Positions 7,174 to 13,763 of a stretch of 13,763 bases of DNA are shown here, one piece after another. Every line of letters begins with the position of its first letter. Within the stretch, counting starts at the first letter, position 1. Under the pieces are notes generated by a model. It searched no databases and was not told the origin of the DNA. It saw only the letters and a program-made list of their open reading frames with translations. This DNA is from an uncultured Desulfovibrio sp. (GTDB lineage: Bacteria; Desulfobacterota; Desulfovibrionia; Desulfovibrionales; Desulfovibrionaceae), in assembly GCA_900553065.1 (NCBI GenBank), contig USBZ01000053.1:1-13763 (forward strand). The letters are read 5' to 3'. Position numbers and translations under genes: made by a program.

Positions 7174-8412
7174 CTACAGGCGGGTGCGGAAATCCTCGTA
7201 GCCGAATTCGCGGGTGACGCGGCGCTGATCGGTTTCCGAATCCCAGATGGCGATGGAAGGCAGGCGCAGCCCGTTGAAGGTGGTGGTCTTCACCATGCTG
7301 TAGATGGCCATGTCCAGAAAGACCAGCTTGTCGCCGCTCTTCAGAGGCTCGTCGAAGGAGTATTCCCCGATGACGTCGCCGGCAAGGCAGGACTTGCCCG
7401 CCAGACGGCAGGTGAAGTTCTTTTCTCCGGCCTCACCTGCTCCGATGATGTTGGGCCTGTAGGGCATTTCCAGAACATCGGGCATGTGGCAGGCGGCCGA
7501 GGTGTCGAGAATGGCGATGGGCATGTCGGCCTGCACCACGTCGAGCACCGTGGCCACGAGAACGCCGGCATTGAGCGCCACGGCTTCGCCGGGTTCAAGA
7601 TAGACCTGCACGTTGTAGGTGTCACGCACGTGCTCGATGCAGCGGCAGAGCAGGTCGATGTCGTAGTCGGCGCGGGTGATGTGATGTCCGCCGCCGAAAT
7701 TGATCCACTTCATGCGGGAGAAGTATTCGCCGAAGTGCTTTTCCACGGCTTCCAGCGTACGGGCGAGGCTGTCGGCGTTCTGTTCGCACAGCGTATGGAA
7801 GTGCAGGCCGCAGATGCCGTCCAGCGCATGGGGATCCTTTTCCAGTTCGGCATGGAAGGCCGCCGGACGTATGCCGAGACGGGAGCCGGGCGAGCAGGGA
7901 TCGTAGATGGGCACCGCGCCTTCGGAGTGTTCGGGATTGAGGCGCAGACCGCATTCGATGGTGATACCGCGCTCCTCTTCGGCCTTTTTGACCAGAGGCC
8001 GGAAGGTTTTCCACTGGGCAAAGGAGTTGAAGACGACATGGTCGGCATAGCGCAGCGTTTCCGCCAGCTCCTGTTCGCTCCAGGCGGCGGCAAAGGCGTG
8101 CACCTCGCCGCAGAATTCCTCCTTCGCCAGTCTGGCTTCGTCGGGGGAACTGGCGCAGCAGCCGTAGAGCGGGCCGCGCATGGCCCGGGAGAGCACGGGA
8201 AAGGTCATCCACTGGGAAAAGCACTTGAGCGCAAGCATGATCTTTGCGCCCGTGCGTTTCTGCACGTCGTCGAGAACGGCGGCGTTCTTTTTCAGAAGCG
8301 CGAGGTCGGTGACGAAGCAGGGAGAGGGCCACGATTCGGGGCGGAGTTTGACAAGATATTCGTTCATGGTCGTCGTCATGGTGAAAGGTCGTGAAGGGAG
8401 CGGCTCCGGCAT
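7174..8412 (-). CDS. nspC: Carboxynorspermidine (carboxyspermidine) decarboxylase
   Basis: The product is 412 residues from the ATG at 8412, or 401 or 397 from in-frame ATGs at 8379 and 8367. None has a strong ribosome binding site. I keep 8412 because it overlaps the slyX stop as TGATG, which suggests translational coupling. The product is a PLP-dependent fold-III decarboxylase. The Schiff-base lysine is Lys63 in MLALKCFSQW, HFHTLCEQ (204-211) and FGGGHH (239-244) are typical of NspC, EPGEAV (273-278) binds the PLP phosphate, DTSAACHMPDV (303-313) follows, and SCLAGD (341-346) carries the cysteine and aspartate of the substrate site. It converts carboxyspermidine to spermidine or carboxynorspermidine to norspermidine in the cytoplasm. 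It is the last gene of the polyamine block and completes the pathway begun by the Lys1-like dehydrogenase. Confidence 0.93.
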   Translation of the reverse strand: MPEPLPSRPFTMTTTMNEYLVKLRPESWPSPCFVTDLALLKKNAAVLDDVQKRTGAKIMLALKCFSQWMTFPVLSRAMRGPLYGCCASSPDEARLAKEEFCGEVHAFAAAWSEQELAETLRYADHVVFNSFAQWKTFRPLVKKAEEERGITIECGLRLNPEHSEGAVPIYDPCSPGSRLGIRPAAFHAELEKDPHALDGICGLHFHTLCEQNADSLARTLEAVEKHFGEYFSRMKWINFGGGHHITRADYDIDLLCRCIEHVRDTYNVQVYLEPGEAVALNAGVLVATVLDVVQADMPIAILDTSAACHMPDVLEMPYRPNIIGAGEAGEKNFTCRLAGKSCLAGDVIGEYSFDEPLKSGDKLVFLDMAIYSMVKTTTFNGLRLPSIAIWDSETDQRRVTREFGYEDFRTRL

Positions 8413-8633
8413 CAGTAGCGTTCGGGCATGTAGTGGGGAGGAAGCGTGTTGGCCGGGCCTTCCTGCGTGGCATCAAGCAGCGTCGTCACGTTCGCTTCCA
8501 GTTCGGTAAGGCGTTTTTCCAGCATATCCAGCTGCTTCTGCTGCCCCGTAAGAGCCTCGTTGAGCTGTGAGAGCAGGTTTTCCTGAAAATAGGCCAGTTC
8601 TTCCAGTCTGGCGATCTGTTCTTCGGCCGTCAT
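8412..8633 (-). CDS. slyX: SlyX family protein
   Basis: The product is 73 residues, the usual SlyX size. Residues 4-52 form a continuous amphipathic coiled coil rich in Glu, Leu and Gln (IARLEELAYFQENLLSQLNE pattern), and the C-terminus has the family's PPHY motif (residues 65-68). The ATG at 8633 is preceded by GGGGAGG four bases away. SlyX proteins have no established biochemical function; the name comes from E. coli slyD neighbourhood genetics. The gene sits inside the polyamine block between the dehydrogenase and nspC, and its stop shares a base with the nspC start, so nspC translation may depend on it. Confidence 0.88.
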   Translation of the reverse strand: MTAEEQIARLEELAYFQENLLSQLNEALTGQQKQLDMLEKRLTELEANVTTLLDATQEGPANTLPPHYMPERY

Positions 8634-8653
8634 GGCGCCTCCCCGGACAAGGA

Positions 8654-8680
8654 GAGCGGACGGTCTTGTTCCGCCCGCTC
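8654..8680. other. Hairpin in the slyX leader
   Basis: GAGCGG (8654-8659) pairs with CCGCTC (8675-8680) and CGG (8661-8663) with CCG (8671-8673), around one A/C mismatch and a seven-base loop. No T-run follows on either strand, so it is not a classical terminator. It lies about 20 bases upstream of the slyX start and just before its ribosome binding site on the - strand. It may be an RNA stability or translation element. Confidence 0.4.
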
Positions 8681-8707
8681 CCAGTTTCTCGGAAATACAT
8701 GAAATTC

Positions 8708-8740
8708 GGGCGGAATACGGAGTCGTTCCGTCTTCCGCCC
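8708..8740 (-). terminator. Strong hairpin after the dehydrogenase gene, possible partial terminator
   Basis: GGGCGGAA (8708-8715) pairs with TTCCGCCC (8733-8740) and ACGGA (8717-8721) with TCCGT (8727-8731), with one mismatch and a five-base loop. It begins 11 bases after the dehydrogenase stop on the - strand. Only a weak GAATTT follows, so complete termination is doubtful. A leaky terminator or a 3'-end stabilising hairpin lowering slyX-nspC expression relative to upstream genes is possible. Confidence 0.4.
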
Positions 8741-8751
8741 CTTGCGTCTGA

Positions 8752-9948
<1,197 letters not shown>

Positions 9949-10013
9949 GTTCTTGCTCCTTGAAGCATGAAGGTCCAGAAGAGGACGGAATCCGTTTTCT
10001 GAAGCCTTCGGTG

Positions 10014-10036
10014 AAAAAGGGGAGAACGAGGTTCTC
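10014..10036 (-). terminator. Short hairpin with T-run between speA and the dehydrogenase gene
   Basis: On the - strand GAGAAC-CTC-GTTCTC (10036-10022) is followed by CCC and five T residues (10018-10014). The six-pair stem is modest, so this may be a weak or attenuating terminator inside the polyamine block. The whole speA-dehydrogenase gap is 153 bases, long compared with the other gaps. Confidence 0.35.
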
Positions 10037-10101
10037 GGCCGGGGTCGGGAAAATTGCTGAGGGCCGGGGAGAGGGCGGAAGGCCTTTTCCCCGGCGGCAT
10101 A

Positions 10102-12021
10102 TCATCGTTCGAAGTAGGTGTAACCGCGCAGACCGTCTTCAAAGGCCTGCATGAGCTGATAGCGCTGGGCGGGCGTGATGCGGTTCTCGCGGACGGCGCG
10201 TTCGGCCGACTTGCGGATGCCCACAAGCACGCGGTGCGGATCGTATTCCACGTAGGCGAGAATGTCGGAAACCGAGTCGCCGTCGATTTCACGCACGAAG
10301 TCGTAGCTGCCGTCTTCCTGAATGCGCACGGAAACCACGTTGGTGTCGCCGAGCAGGTTGTGCAGGTCGCCCAGAGTTTCCTGATAGGCGCCGACGAGGA
10401 AGGTGCCGAGATAGTATTCTTCGCCTTCCTTGAGCGGATGCAGTTCAAGCGTGGTTTTGAGGCCCTGCGGGTCGATGAAGTGCGAAATGCGGCCGTCGCT
10501 GTCGCAGGTAAGGTCGGAAAGAATGCCCTGACGTTCGGGGAATTCACCCAGACGGTGAATGGGCATGACCGGGAAGAGCTGGTCGATGGCCCAGCTGTCG
10601 GGCAGTGACTGGAACACGCTGAAGTTGCAGTAGTAGATGTCCGCCAGCATGGAGTCGATTTCGTTCAGCTCCTTGGGGATGTACTTCACGCGGTTCTTTT
10701 CTTCGGAAAGCACGCGCATGATGGCCCAGAAGAAGCGTTCGGCAAGCGTTCTCTGGCGGAGCGTGACACGGCCGGTGATGAAGAGCTGACGCATTTCATC
10801 ATAATAATAGATGGCGTCGTTGTAGGCTTCCTGAAGGTTGCGCGGATTGATGTTCTGCAGAGTTTCCTTCAGGTTGCGCACGGACTCGGGAGCGTCTTCG
10901 GGCAGGTCCTCGGGGAGGCTGCCCACTTCGATGAGGCTCACGTCGAGCACGTTGAAGAGCAGGATGGAGTAGTAGGCCACCGTGGCGCGGCCGGATTCGG
11001 TGACGATGTGCGGATGCGCAATGCCCTGAGCATCGAGAATGGTCATCACGGCTTCCACCACGTCGGTGCAGTACTCCATCATGGTGTAGTTGCGGGAGCT
11101 GACGTAGTTGGTGTGCGAGCCGTCGTAGTCCACGGCCAGACCGCCGCCGAGGTCGAGGTAGCCCATGGCCGCGCCTTCCTGCACGAGGCTGGCGTAGATG
11201 CGCGTGGCCTCCATGACGGCGGAACGGATGTCGCGGATGTTGGGAACCTGCGAGCCGAGATGGTAGTGCATGAGCTTCAGGGTATCGAGCATGTCGTGTT
11301 CCTTGAGAATGTCCACGACATCCACGATCTGCGCGGAAGTGAGGCCGAAGGCCGAACGTTCGCCGCCGGACTCCGACCAGTGACCGCTGGCCTTGGTGCT
11401 CAGCTTGACGCGCACGCCTATCTGCGGACGGATGTTCATGCGGCTGGCTTCTTCGAGAATGGTCTCAAGTTCGCCCGGCATTTCCAGCACGAAAATGACG
11501 TTGAAGCCCATGCTCAGGGCGTGCAGACCGAGATCGATGAATTCCTCGTCCTTGTAGCCGTTGCAGATGAGGCAGGCTTCTCGGCTTTTGAGCTGGCTGA
11601 TGGCGGCAATGAGTTCGGCCTTGGAGCCGACTTCCAGACCGTGATGGTAGGCGGCGCCGTACTGGGCGATTTTTTCCACGACCTGCTGCTGCTGATTCAC
11701 CTTGATGGGGAATACGCCGCGATACTGTCCCTTGTAGCCGAGATCGTTGATGGCTGCGCGGAAAGTCTGATGCAGAAGAGAAATCTGGGAATCCAGAATG
11801 TTCTCTATGCGGAGCAGCACGGGCAGGTCATAACCGCGGGCCTTGAGTTCGTGGATGATCTCCAGCACGCTGACTTCCGGTCCGCCGTCGCGTCCGAACG
11901 GCCTGATGACGACTTCTCCTTTGGGAGAGATGTCGAAATAACCGGAACTCCAGTTACGGATGCCGTACAGGTCGACGGAATCCTCCACGGTCCACTTCTG
12001 CATAGATTTCTTTTTGGCCAA
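10102..12021 (-). CDS. speA: Biosynthetic arginine decarboxylase
   Basis: The product is 639 residues, matching the roughly 630-660 usual for the biosynthetic PLP enzyme, which decarboxylates arginine to agmatine. GVFPIKVNQQQQVV (residues 102-115) has the PLP Schiff-base Lys107. MHYHLGSQ (251-258) and LDLGGGLAVDYDGS (289-302) are further cofactor and barrel marks, and TESGRA (341-346) follows. LTCDSDG (504-510) carries Cys506 in the position that completes the active site of the neighbouring subunit. The start is TTG at 12021: AAGGAG lies nine bases before it, whereas the ATG at residue 7 has no such site. It is the first gene of the lower-strand polyamine block and supplies the diamine precursor. 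Agmatine still has to be converted to putrescine by enzymes encoded elsewhere. Confidence 0.96.
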   Translation of the reverse strand: MAKKKSMQKWTVEDSVDLYGIRNWSSGYFDISPKGEVVIRPFGRDGGPEVSVLEIIHELKARGYDLPVLLRIENILDSQISLLHQTFRAAINDLGYKGQYRGVFPIKVNQQQQVVEKIAQYGAAYHHGLEVGSKAELIAAISQLKSREACLICNGYKDEEFIDLGLHALSMGFNVIFVLEMPGELETILEEASRMNIRPQIGVRVKLSTKASGHWSESGGERSAFGLTSAQIVDVVDILKEHDMLDTLKLMHYHLGSQVPNIRDIRSAVMEATRIYASLVQEGAAMGYLDLGGGLAVDYDGSHTNYVSSRNYTMMEYCTDVVEAVMTILDAQGIAHPHIVTESGRATVAYYSILLFNVLDVSLIEVGSLPEDLPEDAPESVRNLKETLQNINPRNLQEAYNDAIYYYDEMRQLFITGRVTLRQRTLAERFFWAIMRVLSEEKNRVKYIPKELNEIDSMLADIYYCNFSVFQSLPDSWAIDQLFPVMPIHRLGEFPERQGILSDLTCDSDGRISHFIDPQGLKTTLELHPLKEGEEYYLGTFLVGAYQETLGDLHNLLGDTNVVSVRIQEDGSYDFVREIDGDSVSDILAYVEYDPHRVLVGIRKSAERAVRENRITPAQRYQLMQAFEDGLRGYTYFER

Positions 12022-12030
12022 CGATACTGA

Positions 12031-12036
12031 CTCCTT
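12031..12036 (-). promoter_or_regulatory. Ribosome binding site deciding the speA TTG start
   Basis: The - strand reads AAGGAG here, nine bases upstream of TTG at 12021. This supports TTG over the internal ATG at 12003. Confidence 0.7.
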
Positions 12037-12053
12037 ATGGGAATGGGAAAAGA

Positions 12054-12140
12054 AGAGAGTGCAACCCCCGGTATTGCCCTTTTTTCAGCCCGAAGGCATG
12101 ATGAGGACGGGTACTTCTTCCTTAGAGAGTGCACCCCCCG
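12054..12140. repeat. Pair of 17-base direct repeats in the speA-dinB region
   Basis: AGAGAGTGCAACCCCCG at 12054-12070 recurs as AGAGAGTGCACCCCCCG at 12124-12140, 16 of 17 bases identical, and the starts are exactly 70 bases apart. The second copy fills the spacer of the possible speA promoter and the first lies in the speA leader. The pattern suits a pair of operator sites, but no protein can be named. Confidence 0.55.
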
Positions 12141-12147
12141 TTGTCAA
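12119..12147 (-). promoter_or_regulatory. Possible speA promoter
   Basis: On the - strand a perfect TTGACA (12147-12142) is followed after 17 bases by TAAGGA (12124-12119). The -35 element is consensus, but the -10 matches in only two of six positions. Transcription from here would give a leader of about 90 bases before the TTG start. The repeat copy at 12124-12140 coincides with the spacer. Confidence 0.35.
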
Positions 12148-12205
12148 GGACTATCCGCTGAAACGGGCCGTCTGTAACGAGATTGTCATACATGGCCGAG
12201 TCATT

Positions 12206-12211
12206 GAGGAG
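12206..12211 (+). promoter_or_regulatory. Ribosome binding site deciding the dinB TTG start
   Basis: GAGGAG lies six bases before TTG at 12218. The open frame extends upstream to 11960, but that part overlaps the speA start and does not look like polymerase sequence. Confidence 0.65.
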
Positions 12212-12217
12212 TGTGTT

Positions 12218-13471
12218 TTGCCTCGTCCGCAGCGCTGGATCATGCACATGGACATGGATGCCTTTTTCGCATCCATAGAACAGCTCGACAACCCTTCTCT
12301 GCGTGGTCTTCCCGTCGTGGTGGGCGGGGAGCACAGAGGCGTTGTGAGCACCTGCTCCTATGAGGCGCGTCGATACGGCATACGCTCGGCCATGCCCATA
12401 GTCGAAGCAAGACGACGCTGTCCTTCGGCGGTGTTCATCCGGCCTCGCATGCGCCGTTATGCGGAAATGTCCGCCCTTGTGCGGGAAACGCTGACGCAGT
12501 TTTCTCCGAAGGTGGAAATGGCCTCCGTGGATGAAGCCTATCTCGACGCCACGGGCCTTGAGCGCCTGTTCGGCCCGGTGGAGGAGATGGGGCGACGCCT
12601 CAAGGCAGCAGTCAGGGAGGTCACGGGAGGACTGACCTGTTCCGTCGGCATAGCCCCGGTGAAGTTTCTGGCCAAGATTTCTTCAGAGCAGCGCAAGCCC
12701 GACGGGCTTTTCATGCTGGAGCCGGACATGGTTCCGTCGTTTCTGGCCACGCTTCCGGTGTCGTCCGTGCCCGGCGTGGGGAAGCATTTTTCCGAGGAAC
12801 TTTCCCGGCTCGGCGTCAGAGTATGCGGCGACGTTTCCCGCTATGGCGAGGATTTCTGGCGGCGTCGCTACGGCAAGGCCGGAGGCGTTTTGTGGGAAAG
12901 GGCGCACGGCGTTGACCCGCGCGAGGTGGTTCCGTGGTCGCCGCCTAAGTCGGAAAGCGCGGAAGTAACGCTGGATGAGGACACGAGAGACAGAGATCTT
13001 CTGCGCACATGGATTCTGCGTCATGCGGAAAGAGTGGGCGCTTCGTTGAGGCGTCAGCATCTGGCGGGACGAACGGTGACGCTCAAGATCAGGTATGCGG
13101 ACTTTCGTCAGATTACCCGCCAGTTGACGCTGGATCACAGAATATGCAGCACGGAGAGCATTTACGAGACTGCCGTTTCCATCCTCGATGGGCTGGAGCT
13201 GACCGACAGGGTACGCCTTGTGGGCGTGGGGGTGTCCGGTTTTGAAGCCGGAGGGCCGGTACAACTTTCTCTTATGGCAGACGCGCGCCCGGAAAAGAAC
13301 GAGGGCAGGCGCGACCGGCTGAACATGGCCGTGGATGCGCTGCGTTCACGCTACGGTGGCGACGCCGTGATGCGGGGACGGATTTTTGCCCATCGCTCGG
13401 AGGGCGATTCCGGGGAACAGGAGAGACGCGCCGACCGGGAAGAGGCCAGGCGCCTTCGGGAGCAGCACTGA
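12218..13471 (+). CDS. dinB: DNA polymerase IV (Y family)
   Basis: The product is 417 residues from TTG at 12218. The N-terminus then reads a short leader followed by HMDMDAFFASIEQ (residues 10-22), aligning with the start of other Pol IV proteins. Catalytic acids are visible as Asp12 and as Asp105-Glu106 in SVDEAYLD (103-110). Phe17 is the steric gate against ribonucleotides. STCSYEARRYGIRSAMP (44-60) and CSVGIAPVKFLAKISS (141-156) are finger and palm marks, PGVGKH (185-190) is the thumb helix-hairpin-helix, and the little-finger domain follows from about 245. QLSLM (349-353) is a plausible sliding-clamp motif, followed by an unusually long charged tail of about 60 residues. The enzyme performs error-prone translesion synthesis. 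No LexA box was recognised upstream. The gene is divergent from speA and has no functional link to it that I can see. Confidence 0.95.
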   Translation: MPRPQRWIMHMDMDAFFASIEQLDNPSLRGLPVVVGGEHRGVVSTCSYEARRYGIRSAMPIVEARRRCPSAVFIRPRMRRYAEMSALVRETLTQFSPKVEMASVDEAYLDATGLERLFGPVEEMGRRLKAAVREVTGGLTCSVGIAPVKFLAKISSEQRKPDGLFMLEPDMVPSFLATLPVSSVPGVGKHFSEELSRLGVRVCGDVSRYGEDFWRRRYGKAGGVLWERAHGVDPREVVPWSPPKSESAEVTLDEDTRDRDLLRTWILRHAERVGASLRRQHLAGRTVTLKIRYADFRQITRQLTLDHRICSTESIYETAVSILDGLELTDRVRLVGVGVSGFEAGGPVQLSLMADARPEKNEGRRDRLNMAVDALRSRYGGDAVMRGRIFAHRSEGDSGEQERRADREEARRLREQH

Positions 13472-13475
13472 GATA

Positions 13476-13527
13476 AGCTCCGGCGAAAGCATGCCTTGCG
13501 ACATGCCGTACCGCCGGAGCTGTTTTT
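13476..13527 (+). terminator. Intrinsic terminator of dinB
   Basis: A perfect ten-pair stem, AGCTCCGGCG (13476-13485) with CGCCGGAGCT (13512-13521), is followed by G and five T residues. The large loop contains a second small stem, GCATG (13489-13493) with CATGC. It begins four bases after the dinB stop. It may also shield dinB from the convergent gene on the right. Confidence 0.9.
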
Positions 13528-13554
13528 AACGTGGATGGAAGAGAGTAGAAGTTT

Positions 13555-13763
13555 CTACAGATCCTTGATGCGGGGTAGCCGGTTTTTGCCCCCCCAGATC
13601 GGAATGCATTCAAAAAGCATCCAGCGCTCTTCGCGCCACGTGCGTACGCGCGTGATCACGGGCACGCCGAAGAGACGATACCGCCGCCGCTCCACAATGT
13701 GCGTTCTTGCCATCGCCCACAGCTCGGGATTGTCGCGACGGGCGCGGGCAAGCACGCCCTGCG
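13555..13763 (-). CDS. C-terminal end of a truncated unknown protein
   Basis: The frame is open up to the right edge, so the gene starts outside the window. The apparent GTG at 13755 is probably internal. About 68 residues are visible. They are rich in Arg and Trp and end in IPIWGGKNRLPRIKDL. Two short hydrophobic patches, YRLFGVPVITRV and WMLFECIPIW, resemble the LFG-P-type tails seen on some bacterial surface-polysaccharide glycosyltransferases. That resemblance is from memory and weak, so no function is assigned. There is no T-rich terminator of its own on the - strand; it may share the dinB hairpin. Confidence 0.5.
   Translation of the reverse strand, partial: QGVLARARRDNPELWAMARTHIVERRRYRLFGVPVITRVRTWREERWMLFECIPIWGGKNRLPRIKDL

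Noticed and set aside
11008..12030. A 340-codon + strand frame opposite speA
   Set aside because: It is antisense to a well-supported arginine decarboxylase and shows no domain.
11960..12217. N-terminal extension of dinB by 86 residues
   Set aside because: It would overlap the speA start, has no counterpart in Pol IV proteins, and GAGGAG supports TTG at 12218.
12141..12217. SOS (LexA) box upstream of dinB
   Set aside because: CTGTAA near 12170 has no properly spaced partner; I could not defend a LexA site.

Overview
The window is GC-rich and gene-dense, with two convergent gene blocks followed by a DNA polymerase IV gene. The lower-strand block, speA, a Lys1-like dehydrogenase, slyX and nspC, fits a Desulfovibrionaceae-like anaerobe, perhaps gut-associated (Desulfovibrio, Bilophila or Mailhella type). 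This placement is inferred from gene order and protein character; the window has no rRNA or other marker gene. I saw no tRNA, rRNA, insertion sequence, phage gene or CRISPR array, and no gene-free stretch over 300 bases.

Positions 170-7098 (+ strand) form a tightly spaced seven-gene block, probably one transcript. It encodes a PhnD-like solute-binding-fold protein without a signal peptide, an ornithine cyclodeaminase/mu-crystallin-family enzyme with an altered glycine loop, an MFS transporter, a histidine/phenylalanine ammonia-lyase homologue, a sodium:solute symporter, a 62-residue two-helix membrane protein and a protein of unknown function. The lyase lacks the Ala-Ser-Gly triad that makes the MIO electrophile, and two residues of the MIO pocket are changed. 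It keeps the catalytic Tyr, a Glu and candidate Lys residues. The best-known MIO-free member of this fold is ergothionase, which eliminates trimethylamine from ergothioneine. A betaine-type amino acid lyase with its own uptake system is therefore the leading hypothesis. This block is the most interesting part of the window.

A bidirectional terminator (7120-7155) separates it from the lower-strand polyamine block (12021 down to 7174). There speA makes agmatine from arginine, the Lys1-like protein is the carboxy(nor)spermidine dehydrogenase, and nspC is the decarboxylase giving spermidine or norspermidine. This is the aspartate-semialdehyde route, not the S-adenosylmethionine route. The enzymes converting agmatine to putrescine are not in the window. 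slyX lies between the last two pathway genes and touches nspC through a TGATG junction.

speA and dinB diverge from a 196-base region holding a possible speA promoter and two near-identical 17-base direct repeats exactly 70 bases apart. Both genes appear to start at TTG. dinB ends in a strong terminator, and a truncated lower-strand gene runs off the right edge.
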